Below are positions 1-10,559 of a DNA stretch of 64,000 bases, piece by piece (positions within the stretch are counted from its first letter, which is position 1; each line of letters begins with the position of its first letter). Below the pieces are notes generated by a model. It saw only the letters and a list, made by a program, of their open reading frames with translations. It made no database searches and was not told the origin of the DNA. This DNA comes from Papilionanthe hookeriana x Papilionanthe teres (lineage: Eukaryota > Streptophyta > Magnoliopsida > Asparagales > Orchidaceae), in contig CM040430.1 of the NCBI GenBank assembly GCA_022702705.1, positions 76,945,239-77,009,238 on the forward strand, read 5' to 3'. Both the position numbers and the translations under genes were made by a program.

Positions 1-635
1 CAACATTAAATAAACTCTCAAATTGAAGCCAAAAAATAGGATAGTTTGGAAAGTTGTCAAGATTCTTCTTGGGTCCTCAGCTTCTCCTACTTCTCTTCTA
101 TTGGACTCTTAAAATAAATTGTTCCAAATTCGAGCTAATTCCTTTTGAAATTTCCAAAACTCAATCCTTTGAAACCTTAAACTTTGAAATTCTTGAGAGC
201 AAAACCACTGATCATTATCGAGAGTTTTCTTAGATGATTCCCGTCATTTAAGATGTAATTAACTATAGGGGCTTGCCCTTATAGGAAACTTTAAGAACCC
301 AGGTAATATAAACCCTGCTTAATTTCTTTATATTAAGCAGGAAACTTGTCGGCTTATAAAATTGGTTCACAGACCAAACGGATGTCACAAATCTTCTAGT
401 TTATTTAACCGAGCCTCATCATCAAGTAGTGTGTCTATTCTTCGGGATAGATATACAGTTTGTGGTGCATTACTCGTTTATATAAACTATTTGGGATGCG
501 AGATCGGTTCAATTTCATATCTTAAAATTTTCAAACTTAAAATTATTTTCAAAATCAAATACTACTTTCTAAATTATATATATATATATATATATATATT
601 TAAATTAAATTTAAAATCTAAAAAGTTTGCCGACA
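1..635 (+). repeat. LTR end of a Tat-family retrotransposon (fragment)
   Basis: The reverse complement of this stretch aligns in order with the left end of the large element's LTR near 33,327-33,760. Shared blocks are the terminus GCCGACA, an AT-rich start, a block ending in AATAGACAC, GTGACATCC, an inverted repeat around a short spacer (CCTGCTTAATT / TTAAGCAGG here, CCCTATTTAAT / ATTAAATAGGG there) and CCTATAGTTAATTAC. The terminus lies at 629-635, so this copy is in the plus sense, opposite to the 33-55 kb element. The rest of the LTR lies left of the window. It abuts a LINE remnant, so it probably inserted into that LINE. Whether it is a solo LTR or part of an element cannot be told here. 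Confidence 0.7.
574..598. repeat. (TA)n microsatellite
   Basis: An uninterrupted TA run inside the AT-rich end of the LTR fragment. It accounts for the Ile/Tyr-repeat peptide in the short ORF that crosses it, which is therefore not a gene. Confidence 0.9.
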
Positions 636-659
636 ACTTTTGCAGGCGACCCTTTTTCA

Positions 660-1079
660 AAACACATAACCTAAAAATATGTCGATACCCCCCTTGGTTT
701 TCTTTGAAGCCTCATAAACTTCTTTTTAACTAATGTGACGGTAAAAATGAAAAGTTTTATTATTATTAACGATATTAAGATCACTAAGGTCGATCGTACT
801 TTCAGCATCTTCATTAAAAAGTTTATCGAAATAACTCACCCACCTATGTTGAATATCTTTTTCTAAGAAAAGCACTTTTTGATTTTCATCTTTAATACAC
901 TTTACTTGTGTTAAATATTTACTTTTCTTTTCTCTTTGTTTGGCTAGTTTATACATATATTTTTCACCATCCTTAGTATCTAACATGTTATAAAAATCAC
1001 TAAAAGCAGATTTTTTAGCGTCACGGATTATTCATTTAGACTCCCTGTGGGTCGTTTTATATTTTTCCCAGTTCTCTAC
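660..1079 (-). pseudogene. RTE-type LINE ORF2, linker between endonuclease and reverse transcriptase (part of LINE copy 1)
   Basis: Read on the minus strand, this encodes the segment that links the endonuclease and reverse transcriptase in plant RTE LINEs. It includes WEKYK, a Lys/Glu-rich helix with AKQREKKSKYL, then VKCIKDENQKVL and YFDKLFNED, all typical of the family. An in-frame stop follows near 726 and similarity fades at about 690-660, just before the LTR fragment ends at 635. The sequence is the direct continuation of the LINE at 14,702-16,029; the 13.6-kb Athila-type element is inserted between the two halves and 1,075-1,079 is one copy of its target duplication. Non-functional remnant. 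Confidence 0.85.
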
Positions 1080-1258
1080 TGACCACAAGAAAATATATTG
1101 CAAATTTCATACCAAATTATATGAAATTACACTTTAAAGAAAGATATTTTCTTTGTTTTATTGCAGGAATGAAGAATTATAAGTACTAAAAGTAAAAAAG
1201 CACAAAAGAAGCGGATTTGGAGCAAAAAGAACTAAAAATGATGAAAATTGAATTGTCC

Positions 1259-1409
1259 CGCCGACGGCGAGATTTTCCCGAGAGTTTTTGAATATTTTAT
1301 AAAGAGCCCACCGACGGCGAGATCGAGCCCGCCGACAGCGAGATCGGCGCGGTTAGCCCACCTTCTAGAAGCCCGCCGACGGCGAGATCGAGCCCGCCGA
1401 TGGCGAGAC
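1259..1409. promoter_or_regulatory. Dyad cluster L5: five CGCCGACGGCG-type motifs in the 5' LTR
   Basis: Motif CGCCGACGGCGAGAT or close variants start at 1,259, 1,309, 1,330, 1,374 and 1,395. The core CGCCG-A-CGGCG is a perfect inverted repeat around one base. 1,309/1,330 and 1,374/1,395 are pairs with exactly 21-bp spacing. The cluster lies 80-230 bp upstream of the LTR TATA box, where U3 control sites are expected. A role as protein-binding sites is inferred. Confidence 0.6.
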
Positions 1410-1489
1410 AGTTGAAAAGAGCCAGATACAATGAACCTGGACGCTTTTTGAAGAGGTGCTTAAGCAACCTTTGAATATTTGACTCCTTC

Positions 1490-1498
1490 TATAAATAG
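1490..1498 (+). promoter_or_regulatory. TATA box of the 5' LTR promoter
   Basis: TATAAATAG in the context CCTTCTATAAATAGAGAC, a near-ideal plant TATA box. It is conserved in the 3' LTR at about 13,560. Transcription would start about 30 bp downstream, giving a leader of roughly 1.1 kb to the PBS. Confidence 0.75.
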
Positions 1499-2636
1499 AG
1501 ACGATTTTTGTCCCTTTAGTGTGTCATTTTTTGTGTCTGTTTGTGTTGTTTTAAAGTCAATTAGTGTTCATTTGTGTTGGAGTGTAAATCAGAGAGCCTA
1601 GTGAGTTTAATTAAGTGTGTTGTACTGGAAGGAAGAGTCAAAGGAACTTGAGGAGTCACGCTTGGGGAGAAGAGTTGAGATAAGTATATTTGTTATTGTT
1701 TGTTAACTTTAATGAAATCCATGCTTTGTGTTATTTTTCCCATGCTTTCTGAGTAGTTTCCTTAGTTTTTTTTCTTGTTGTTGAGATTATGTGAAGTGAC
1801 GAATCAAAGTAACTGTGCCTAAAATTATTAAATAAAAATCGTGATAATCTTTTACTTAAAACTTAATTTACTTTCAATTTGGCCAATTGATTTGTTAACA
1901 TATTTTGAATTATCAACTATAGTAAAGATTACATCCGAGATTCAAGGAAGTCAAAGGCCTTGGAAGGAGGGTGCAAATAAATAGGGAAATATTAACTATC
2001 GGGCGTAGAATTGGACATTTTAGTGTGACAGACTAAAATATTCAATTCGGTCCTATTATTTGAGAGCTGAAGTGTAGATGTTAGCCCTCGAGCGAGGGAA
2101 CGTGGGAGCTACGAAGTGGCAGCGGTATCCTCCCAAGCTTAGCCACTGATTCGCATATCAAACATGGGACTAGTCGATGTTCTTTGCACCTGGACCAAAG
2201 GGTAAAGAATAGGAATGCTTCTATTTGGCACAATACAAACTCTAAACTACTTTAATTCATCATTCATTTAATTCTCTCAACAAGGAGAAAGATGCTTTTC
2301 TAAATTAGAATCTTACATTTAAACCTTTTTGAGCAATAGTTTTAGTATAAGTGTTCTTAATTTCCGTATACTAGCTTAGTAAGTAAGTCTACTTTAATTT
2401 GTCTTTGAAATTCTCTAACTTCCCTGTGGGATCGATATCTTGGACTCCATTAGAGCCCTTTATTACTTGATAACGATACGTATACTTGCGTAGTATCCAC
2501 ATTATAAATCATAATTTTCTTAAAAAAATCATTAGTGTAAATACATATATTTGGTGCGGGATCAAGTTTTTGTTGTCGTTGCCAATATCAATAACATATT
2601 TTTGTAAGTATAAATATCAAAAGTGGGCAAAGTTTT

Positions 2637-2654
2637 TGGCGCCGTTGCCGGGGA
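2637..2654 (+). other. Primer-binding site, tRNA-Asp type
   Basis: TGGCGCCGTTGCCGGGGA is complementary to the 3' end of plant tRNA-Asp including CCA. It lies seven bases after the LTR end. This PBS type is typical of Athila elements. Confidence 0.9.
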
Positions 2655-2741
2655 AGTAAAGTTATTATTAAGGTAATTAATAGAATTATTAGAAGTAATT
2701 GCTAGAGTAACGGACTATTTTAAATTTTACTTAAAAATTGT

Positions 2742-3909
2742 ATGCGCAAATTTAGAAACGAAAATTTAATACCTTACGATTCAGAATTAGAGCACACTAT
2801 TAAAAAAATCAGAAAACAAAAAAAAGAAATTTTAAATTTAACACAAATGGCAAATAATCCAGAAATTGAAAATATAAACCAACAAAGACCATTAAGAGAT
2901 TATGCCAACCCTACATTAGATGAAATTCACCTAACTATTCAAAACCCCGATGTAGTCGCTAACTCATTCGAACTTAAACCCGCAATTATCCAAATGGCAC
3001 AAAATAATCAATTTAGTGGTTCACCTAATGAAGATCCTAATTTACATCTTGCTAGTTTTTTTGAACAATGTGCTACTTTTAAATATGAAGGAGTATCTAA
3101 TGATCTTATTAGACTTAGGCTTTTTCCTTTTTCTTTAAGGGATAAAGGCTAAGATGTGGTTAAATTCATTAGCACCTGGATCTATTAAAACTTGGGGAGA
3201 ATTATCACAAAAATTTCTATCCAAATATTTTCCTCCTTCGAAAACTGCAAAACTTAGAAATGATATAACATCTTTTGGTCAGTTCGATGGAGAATCCATA
3301 TATGAAGCTTGGGAGAGATTTAAAGAACTTCTTAGGAAATGCGCACATCATCCGTTACCAGATTGGTTAATTATACAAACTTTTTACAATGGATTAGTAG
3401 GATCTCTTAGATCAATCATTGATGCTACTGCTGGAGGTTCATTAATGTCAAAACCATTTGATGAAGCCTATGCATTAATCGAAGAAATGGCTACTAATAA
3501 TTTTCAATGGCATGCTGAAAGGATAAACCCTAAAAAGATAGCCAGTGTTCATGAAAATGATGCAATATCTATGTTAGCTTCTCAAATTGTTGCTATATCA
3601 AAGAAATTAGATCATTTTGGAATGAATTATTCTCCTACTATATTAGAAGAAAACTCATCTGGACAAATTATAGATTCTCAATCTCCTTACGAAACTATAA
3701 ATGCTATTAATAATAGACCCAATAATCCTTATATGAATTATTATAATCCTGGTTGGAAGAATCATCCAAATTTTAATTGGAATAACAATACAGCTAATCA
3801 ACAATGGATGAACAACTCTATAGGAAATCCACCTAATCAAGGAAATACAAATTATAAACCTTCTTATCCACCTAGATTTAATAACACTCAATTTAAAGAT
3901 AAGAAGTGA
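2742..3909 (+). pseudogene. Athila-type gag (capsid), frameshifted
   Basis: Gag of a Ty3/gypsy element, which forms the cytoplasmic virus-like particle. The first segment (2,742-3,152) starts with a Lys-rich stretch and contains NQFSGSPNEDPNLHLASFFE and the following capsid helix. The reading frame then shifts by one base near 3,147-3,150, where an extra G is the simplest explanation, and continues as MWLNSLAPGSIKTWGEL and FLSKYFPPSKT, which match the gypsy gag (retrotransposon gag) core. The C-terminal part is Asn-rich (3,700-3,890) with no intact zinc knuckle. A stop at 3,907 ends the frame. Not functional as it stands. Confidence 0.85.
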
Positions 3910-4404
3910 TCTATAGAAGAATTAATATTAAGTATGGGTCAGCACTTACAAAATCACGGAAATCAATTACAAATTCAAGGAAATCAATAACAAAATCAAG
4001 GAACAGCAATTAAAAATATTGAAACTCAACTCGGACATATCGCTACAGCGCTTAACAATAGAATTCCTGAAACTTTTCCTAGTAATGTGGAAATAAATCC
4101 TAAAGACTAAGGAAAAGAACAAATTAAAGCGATACAATTACGAAGTGGAAAAGAGTTCGAAACTAAAATTCAAACAGAAACGTAAAGTAAAAATGAGGAA
4201 GTGGAAATCGAAAAAGAAAAGGATCAGCAAGATCAAAACTTAGAATATCCATTGATCCCTATGAAAATATCTATATAAAAACCACCACCACCACCATTTC
4301 CTTAACGACTAAAGCAATATAAAAAAGATACGCAATTTGCTAAATTCCTTGAAATTTTAAAAAAATTAACAGTAAATATTACTTTTGTAGAAGCATTAGA
4401 ACAA
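3910..4404 (+). pseudogene. gag-pol linker with several stop codons
   Basis: The gag frame continues past the stop at 3,907 as a Gln/Asn-rich repeat (QNHGNQLQIQGNQ) and a Glu/Lys-rich stretch, interrupted by further stops near 3,987, 4,107 and 4,182. A conserved LRSGKEFE block near 4,140 and a proline run followed by FAKFLEILKKL lead into the protease. This is the usual spacer between gag and protease in Athila polyproteins. Confidence 0.7.
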
Positions 4405-6198
4405 ATGCCTAATTATGTAAAATTTATGAAACATATTTTAAATAAAAAAAGAAAATTCACAGATAATGAAACTGTTGCACTTAGCGAAGAGTGTAGTGCA
4501 ATTATTCAGAAAAAGCTTCTTGAAAAATTAAAAGATCCTGGTAGTTTCACTATGCCTTGGGCTATTGGAGAAAAATTTTATGGAAAAGTTTTGTGTGACT
4601 TAGGAGCAAGCATCAATCTAATGCCTCTATCAATTTTTAAAAGATTAGAATTAAGAGAAATTTCACCTACTTCAGTAACTCTTCAGTTAGCTGATTGTTC
4701 TGTGACTTATCCTAAGGGAGTTATTGAAGATGTGTTAGTAAAAGTGGATAAATTTATCTTCCCGGTAGATTTTATTGTTCTAGATATGGAAGAAGATAAA
4801 GAAATTCCCATAATATTAGGAAGACCTTTTTTAGCCACTGGAAAAGCTATGATTGATGTTCAGAAAGGAGAATTGACTATGAGAGTAAACGATCAAAAAG
4901 TAACTTTTAACATAGCAAAATCAATAAAATATCCTGCTTTAGAAAAAGATGATGAATGTTTTCAAATGGAAATACTTGAACATTTGCAAAATGAACATTT
5001 TAAAGAATATTATGAAGAAAAGTTAGAAAAAGAAAATACTGAATTAATTGGAGAAGCAAATAATGAAAAACTGGATTATATACAGGAAAAATTTAAAATG
5101 TTGGATAATACTGAAAACACTGAAAAGAATATAGTTCTGTCAATTATTAGATCTGCTGAACTTGAATTAAAAATTTTACCTAATCATTTAAAATATGCTT
5201 ACTTAGGTAACTATTCAACCCTACCAGTTATTATATCAGCTGAATTGAATGAATCACAAGAACAAAAACTGTTAGACACATTAAAAAAATATAAGAAAAC
5301 TTTTGGTTGGACTTTAGCAGATATTAAAGGAATTAGTCCTTCAATCTGTATGCACGGAATTATTTTAGATACTGAACATAAGCCAAGAGTATATCCCCAA
5401 AGGAGATTAAACCCAATAATGAAAGAAGTAGTCAAGAAAGAAATATTAAAATGGTTAGATAATGGTATTATATATCCTATTTCGATCAATGCTTGGGTAA
5501 GCCCAATTCACTGTGTTCCTAAGAAAGGAGGAGTGACTGTTAAAGCTACTGAAAATAATGATTTAATACCTATAAGACAAGTTACTGGATGGCGTATATG
5601 TATTGACTATAGAAAATTAAATGCAGCCACCAGGAAAGATCACTTCTTATTACCATTTCTAGACCAAATGTTGGATAGATTAGCCGGACATAAATATTTT
5701 TATTTTTTAGATGGATATATTGGTTATCATCAGATACCTATTGCTCCTGAGGATCACGAGAAACTTACATTTTTTAGTCCTTATGGAACATTTGCTTTTC
5801 GAAGAATGCCATTTGGATTATGTAATGCACCTGCAACATTCCAGAGAAGTATGATGTCTACATTTAGTAAATTAATTGATGATGGAATAGAAGTATTTAT
5901 GGATGATTTCTCTGTATTTGGAACGTCATTTGACGCATGCTTGAATCATCTTGGAAAAGTATTAGAGGTATGCGAGAAAACTAACTTAGTTCTAAATTGG
6001 GAGAAATGTCAATTTATGGTTGCAGGAGGAATTGTATTAGGGCATAAAATTTCAAAAAATGGCATGGAAGTAGACCCTGCAAAAATTCAAGTTATAGCTA
6101 AATTACCACCTCCAACTACGATAAAAAGGGTAAGAAGTTTTCTTGGACATGCTTGGATTCTACAGACGCTACATAAAAGATTTTTCAAAAATTACTAA
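4405..6198 (+). pseudogene. Athila-type pol: aspartic protease and reverse transcriptase
   Basis: A 597-codon open frame, the longest in the window. Protease: CDLGASINLMP (about residues 64-74) carries the catalytic Asp in the DLGAS form usual for Athila, and IILGRPFLATG follows at about 136. Reverse transcriptase: WRICIDYRKLN, then LDGYIGYHQIPIA (usually LDGYSGY), FAFRRMPFGLCNAPATFQR, and the catalytic box FMDDFSVFG, a YMDD variant normal in this clade. Frame is lost near 6,146-6,150, where the RT thumb continues in another frame. The active-site residues remain, but the polyprotein cannot be read through to RNase H. Confidence 0.93.
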
Positions 6199-6923
6199 AC
6201 CTCTATGCCAACTTTTAGAAAAGGACAAGAAATTTGAATTCACGACTGAATGCCTAAATGCTTTTGAATTATTAAAAGATAAATTAATCACAACATTTAT
6301 AATAGTTTCACCTGATTGGGAGAAACCATTTGAACTTATGTGTGATGCTTAGTGATTATGCTTATAGGAGCGATACTTAGGCAAAGATATGATAAATTTT
6401 CAAAGTTATATACTATGCTAGTAAAACTCTTAATAATGCTGAAATGAATTATACAGTTACTGAAAAAGAGCTATTAGCAATTGTTTATGCTTTTGATAAA
6501 TTTAGGCCTTATCTAATTGGAACTAAATATATTGTGCATACTAATCACTCTGCTATTAAATATCTATTGCAAAAGAAAGATTCCAAACCAAGATTAATTA
6601 GATGGATATTACTAATGCAAGAATTTGATTTTGAAATCATTAACAAAAAGGGAACTGATAATCAAATTGCATATCATTTATCAAGGCTAGAATATAATGA
6701 ATTATCTGACACTGATAATGAAATTACTGACAGTTTTCCTGACGAACAACTATATAATATAAATGAGTGGAAAATATCATGGTATGCTGATATAGTAAAT
6801 TATATTGTAAGTGATATTTTACCACCTATGTTAACTTTGCAACAGCAGAAAAAATTCATTCATGATGCTAAAACATATTTTTTGGATGAACCAATTTATA
6901 TAAGCAATGTAAGGATCTTATAA
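6143..6923 (+). pseudogene. Athila-type RT thumb and RNase H
   Basis: Continues the polyprotein in a shifted frame: LGFYRRYIKDFSKITKPL, LLEKDKKFEF, then MCDA at 6,340-6,351 followed at once by a stop and a second frameshift. It resumes at 6,444 with EMNYTVTEKELLAIVYAFDKFRPYLIG and IVHTNHSAIKYLL, which are RNase H motifs. The usual ADHLSRL motif is AYHLSRL here, so a catalytic-region Asp is replaced by Tyr. A stop at 6,921 precedes the integrase. Clearly inactive. Confidence 0.88.
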
Positions 6924-6924
6924 T

Positions 6925-8068
6925 TAGAAGATGCGTGCCTTATGAAGAAACAGAACAAATCATTCAGAAATGTCATGATTCGATTTTGGAGGACATTTTG
7001 GAACGATATAAAGCTCGCTTATAAAATTTTACGATACTGGATTTTATTGGCCTACTCTTTTTAGAGATGTTTATAGATATATCAGAACTTACGATAAATG
7101 CCAACGAGTAGGTAATATATCTAGAAGAAATGAAATGTCTCTAAATTTTATATTAGAAGTTGAGATTTTTTATGTTTGGGGATTAGATTTTATGGGACCA
7201 TTTGTTCCTTCATTTGGAAACTCATATATATTAGTTGTTTTTTATTATGTTTCTAAATGGATTGAAGCACAAGCTTTACCTTGATGTGATGCTAAGAGTG
7301 TTTCAAAGTCTCTAATGAAAAATATTTTTACTAGATTTGGAATGTCGAGAGTGATTATCACTGACGGAGGATCTCATTTTAAAAATAAATATATTCACAA
7401 ACTAGTAGAAAAATTTAACATTATTCATAAGATATCAACTACTTATCATCCACAAACCAGTGGATTAGCTGAATTTTCTAATCGAGAAATTAAACGTATT
7501 TTAGAAAAGAATGTAAACCCTAATAGATTGGATTGGTCTATAAGACTAGACACTGCATTATGGGCATACAGAACTGCTTATAAAACTCCGATTGGAATGA
7601 CTCTTACAAGCTTATTTATGGAAAGACTTGTCACTTACCAGTTGAATTAGAACATAAAGCTTATTGGGCAATTAAAGAATTTAATTACAATCTGAAAGAA
7701 GCTGGTGAGAAGAGATTATTGCAAATGAATGAATTAGAAGAATTAAGAAATGAATCTTATCATAATGATAGAATTTATAAAAAAAAATGAAATTATGGCA
7801 TGATCGGAAGATTAACCTGAAGAATTTTGAACTAGGACAAAAAGTTTTGCTTTATAATACAAGATTGAAATAATTTCTTGGGAAATTGAAATCTCGATGG
7901 TTATGGCCTTTCACTATAACTCAAATATTATCATACGGAACTATAGAAATTGAAGATCCAAAAATTGGGCATAGATATAAAGTAAACGGACATAGATTAA
8001 AACCTTATTTTGAAGGGAGGAGACTAAATTTTAAAGAGGTTTTAATGCTCAGTCAACCTGATTACTAA
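6925..8068 (+). pseudogene. Athila-type integrase
   Basis: Integrase in at least three frames. The zinc-binding N-terminus is broken between 6,925 and 7,060; YRYIRTYDKCQR at about 7,075-7,110 is its end. The catalytic core follows: GLDFMGPFVPSFGNSYILV (first Asp), ITDGGSHF at 7,355-7,380 (second Asp) and FSNREIKRILEK (Glu) at 7,470-7,510. A stop at 7,282 splits the core. The C-terminus 7,886-8,068 has HRYKVNGHRLKPYFEG, the expected end of Athila pol. Confidence 0.88.
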
Positions 8069-8077
8069 CTAAATTAG

Positions 8078-8135
8078 GTCGGGCTGACGACGTTAAACCA
8101 AGCGCTTTATGGGAGGCAACCCATAGTAGTTATTA
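8078..8135 (+). other. Conserved non-coding block just after pol
   Basis: GGTCGGGCTGACGACGTTAA followed by AACCAAGCGCTTTATGGGAG and GCAACCCATAG. From memory this block recurs right after pol in many Athila elements. Its job is unknown; RNA processing or splicing to the downstream ORF are possibilities. Confidence 0.5.
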
Positions 8136-8288
8136 ATTATGATCTATTTACTAATGTTATTAAAAATTAAAATATAGAGTAAATTCTACTATTCATTTAC
8201 TTTTTAAAAATCATCACAAATTTGAATATATACGAAGAAATCAGAAAATATTTGGACCGGAGCGAAAATTGGGCAATTTACCTAATCT

Positions 8289-8397
8289 CACCGACGGCGA
8301 GATAGATCCCGCCGACAGCGAGATCGGCGTGCCCAAATTCAGTTTAAAGTATTAAGTAGCTCGCCGACGGCGAGATCGTTACCGCCGACGGTGAGAT
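8289..8397. promoter_or_regulatory. Dyad cluster A: two 21-bp-spaced pairs upstream of extra ORF A
   Basis: Four CGCCGACGGCGAGAT-type motifs start at 8,289, 8,310, 8,362 and 8,383, forming two pairs each spaced 21 bp. GACAGCGAGATCGGCG here is identical to the LTR at about 1,334. The cluster lies 140-250 bp upstream of the ATG at 8,538, with a weak TATA-like CCTATAATATT near 8,450 between them. It looks like a copied LTR control module. Confidence 0.6.
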
Positions 8398-8537
8398 AGT
8401 TAAAAAGTGGTTTTTAAGAGTTATTTTACGATTTTTGGCGGTTCTAACCTATAATATTCACTACAAAACGTTTAGAACTCATTATTTACACCATTCCTTC
8501 CCTAGAAACGAATAGAGCCCCTCCAAAATAATCCATA

Positions 8538-9580
8538 ATGGCTCCCAACCCATTAGGAACCACGAAATCCGAAGTGTTTAACCGACGAAAGTTAGTTAGT
8601 TCTGAGGCTCAGCGACTATTCAACAAGGTTTTGATGAAGAAGCGACTGATTAAAGAAAGCGGATTCGTAAACAGAGGAGCGGATATTTCAACAACAACAA
8701 TTGAAGAAATGATTATTCAGCGACATTGGGAGGTATTATGCTACACAACATCTGTTCTCGTCATTCCAGTAGTCAAGGAATTTTACTCTAATCTGCATGC
8801 GATCCATAATGGAAGTGTTTACGTAAGAGGCAGATGGGTAACTTTCACTCCTTCTCGAATCAATGAATTATACTCGATTGAAAATACCCATGTTTGCCAC
8901 TATTTAAATTTTATTCCGACAAGATACAACTTGAACGAGATATATCGATATCTGACCGACGAACCTGATTACTGGGAAATACGAGAAGACGGGTATGTAA
9001 GTTTTTCTGCATCACTTCTTAACCCCGTCTCAAAGCATTGGCATTTCTTTATTTCGTCGAAGTTATTACCCACTATGAGGGTAAACAAAGTCTCGAAGGA
9101 ATGTGCAATTTTAAATTACTGTATTCAATCTGGATTACCTATCGATGTTAGATCTATCATTGTGAAGTCTACATTATGATTAATTGTGAATGGATCGATT
9201 CATGGACTCGGACACCCATCAACAATTTTTACTTTATGTAGTCAGTACCAAGTTTCCTACGAAGCTTGGGAAAAGTGTTGTTACCCTGGAAACCATTAGA
9301 TCCGACAGATATGTTTCCTACTTTGGATAACAATGATGATATAACAATTATCTCTGATCAAGCAACTCAAAATAATCCTTTAATCAGACCTTTGACTGAT
9401 ATAACTAACCTGATTCTACAAAAAATTAAAGGATTGGAAAAGGAATTACAGAATGTGATGAATTCTATTGATAATATCTCTAATTTATTTGATCACATAG
9501 ACTGGAGAATGAAGGAGCATTTCGATCATTCACGACATTTGGAGGCAAGTTTCATACGACTGTTGAGACAGAAGGGATGA
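8538..9580 (+). pseudogene. Extra ORF A of the Athila element (plant transposon-associated domain plus coiled coil)
   Basis: Starts MAPNPLGTT. The first 213 codons match the general pattern of the putative plant transposon protein domain found in Athila-like 3' ORFs: VVKEFYSNLHAI, VYVRGRWVTF, FTPSRINELY, YISASLLNPVSKHWHFF-like core (SASLLNPVSKHWHFFISS) and CAILNYCIQSGLPIDV. A TGA at 9,177 interrupts it, the frame goes on as GLGHPSTIFTLC, then shifts near 9,290 to a segment (to 9,580) with a heptad-like helix ILQKIKGLEKELQNVMNS. No signal peptide or transmembrane segment is visible, so an envelope function is not supported. Diverged copy of ORF B. Function unknown. Confidence 0.7.
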
Positions 9581-10094
9581 ATTGAAGAAGATTTTACAGA
9601 AAAATTCCCCTTCAGGCCTTTCTACAATCTATTTGTGCACCGACGATCTATTGGGAATATTAGGGAAGAAGTTAGTTCGATTCCAATGAGTAGCGAGAGA
9701 TTTATCCTTATTTTATTTATGTGTGTTGATTTGAACTTAGTTTTTAATATAATTTGGATTTTACGAAGTTAATCTCTCGTTTATATGAGATTGTATGTTG
9801 TTTGTTTAGTCCCAAGCATTTAGAGTATTGTGGTATGGATTGCAATGCTCGAGTTAGATGTGTTTTGGTTAATTTGCTAAGTCAATTGTTAGTTTTGTGG
9901 TATTTGAAGTTTATAAGTTCATGGATTTCATTTATAAAAGTTATAATGTTTGTGTTGTGTAAACCTTATATGAGTCAGTAGAATATCTAACCTTAGAAAA
10001 AATATATCAAATTAAGTGACCGAACATTAGAATAAGGCTTAATTAAATTGAACATAATTGAAAACATAAAATTAAAAAAAAAAATCGGAAATCC

Positions 10095-10202
10095 CGTCGA
10101 CAGCGAGATCGACCCCGCCGACGGCGAGATTTTCCCGAAAGTTTGGCCTTGGTAAATTAATTAGCTCGCTGACGGCGAGAAATTTCTTGCCGACAGCGAG
10201 AT
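10095..10202. promoter_or_regulatory. Dyad cluster B: two 21-bp-spaced pairs upstream of extra ORF B
   Basis: Motif variants start at 10,095, 10,116, 10,167 and 10,188 (two pairs, each 21 bp apart). After the second motif, GGCGAGATTTTCCCGAAAG differs from the LTR copy at about 1,266 by only one base, so both derive from one source. The ORF B start is about 360 bp downstream. Confidence 0.6.
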
Positions 10203-10559
10203 CGCGAAATGTATTATATTTTGACCGATCAACCGACACTATTCATCATCCCCTTCCTCAAAACTTCGAAAAACTGACCTAGGACTTGATAGATCTGGGA
10301 TTTGGAGTGATTTCAAGACATTTTAATGCCGGATTTCATCTTTCCTTGGTAAGAGCTTCACTCCTATGTAAAAATTTTTTATTTTCACCATGAATTTCTT
10401 CTACATTAAGGATTTTGGGAAAATTTTGAAATGTGAAGAAAAGATTTGGAAGAAATTTATGGAACTTGATTTAGAGTGATTTTAGTAACATTAGGAAGCC
10501 ATTTTAGTAATATTTTGGATATTAGTTAAGATTTTTTGTAAATTTGATAGATCAAAAAA

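Larger units (their letters stand above)
1080..2629 (+). repeat. 5' LTR of the Athila-type element
   Basis: Begins TGACCACAAG and ends GTGGGCA, followed after seven bases by the PBS. It aligns throughout with 13,130-14,701. It holds five copies of a GC-rich dyad motif at 1,259-1,409, a TATA box at 1,490 and a leader downstream. It is about 20 bp shorter than the 3' LTR, mostly because it lacks one dyad unit. Confidence 0.95.

Noticed and set aside
1259..1409. Regularly spaced GC-rich dyads, superficially like a CRISPR array
   Set aside because: Units are 15 bp, spacers are 6 bp or irregular, no cas genes, and the setting is a plant LTR.
2637..2654. tRNA gene fragment
   Set aside because: Only the 18-nt complement of the tRNA-Asp 3' end is present, as expected of a PBS.
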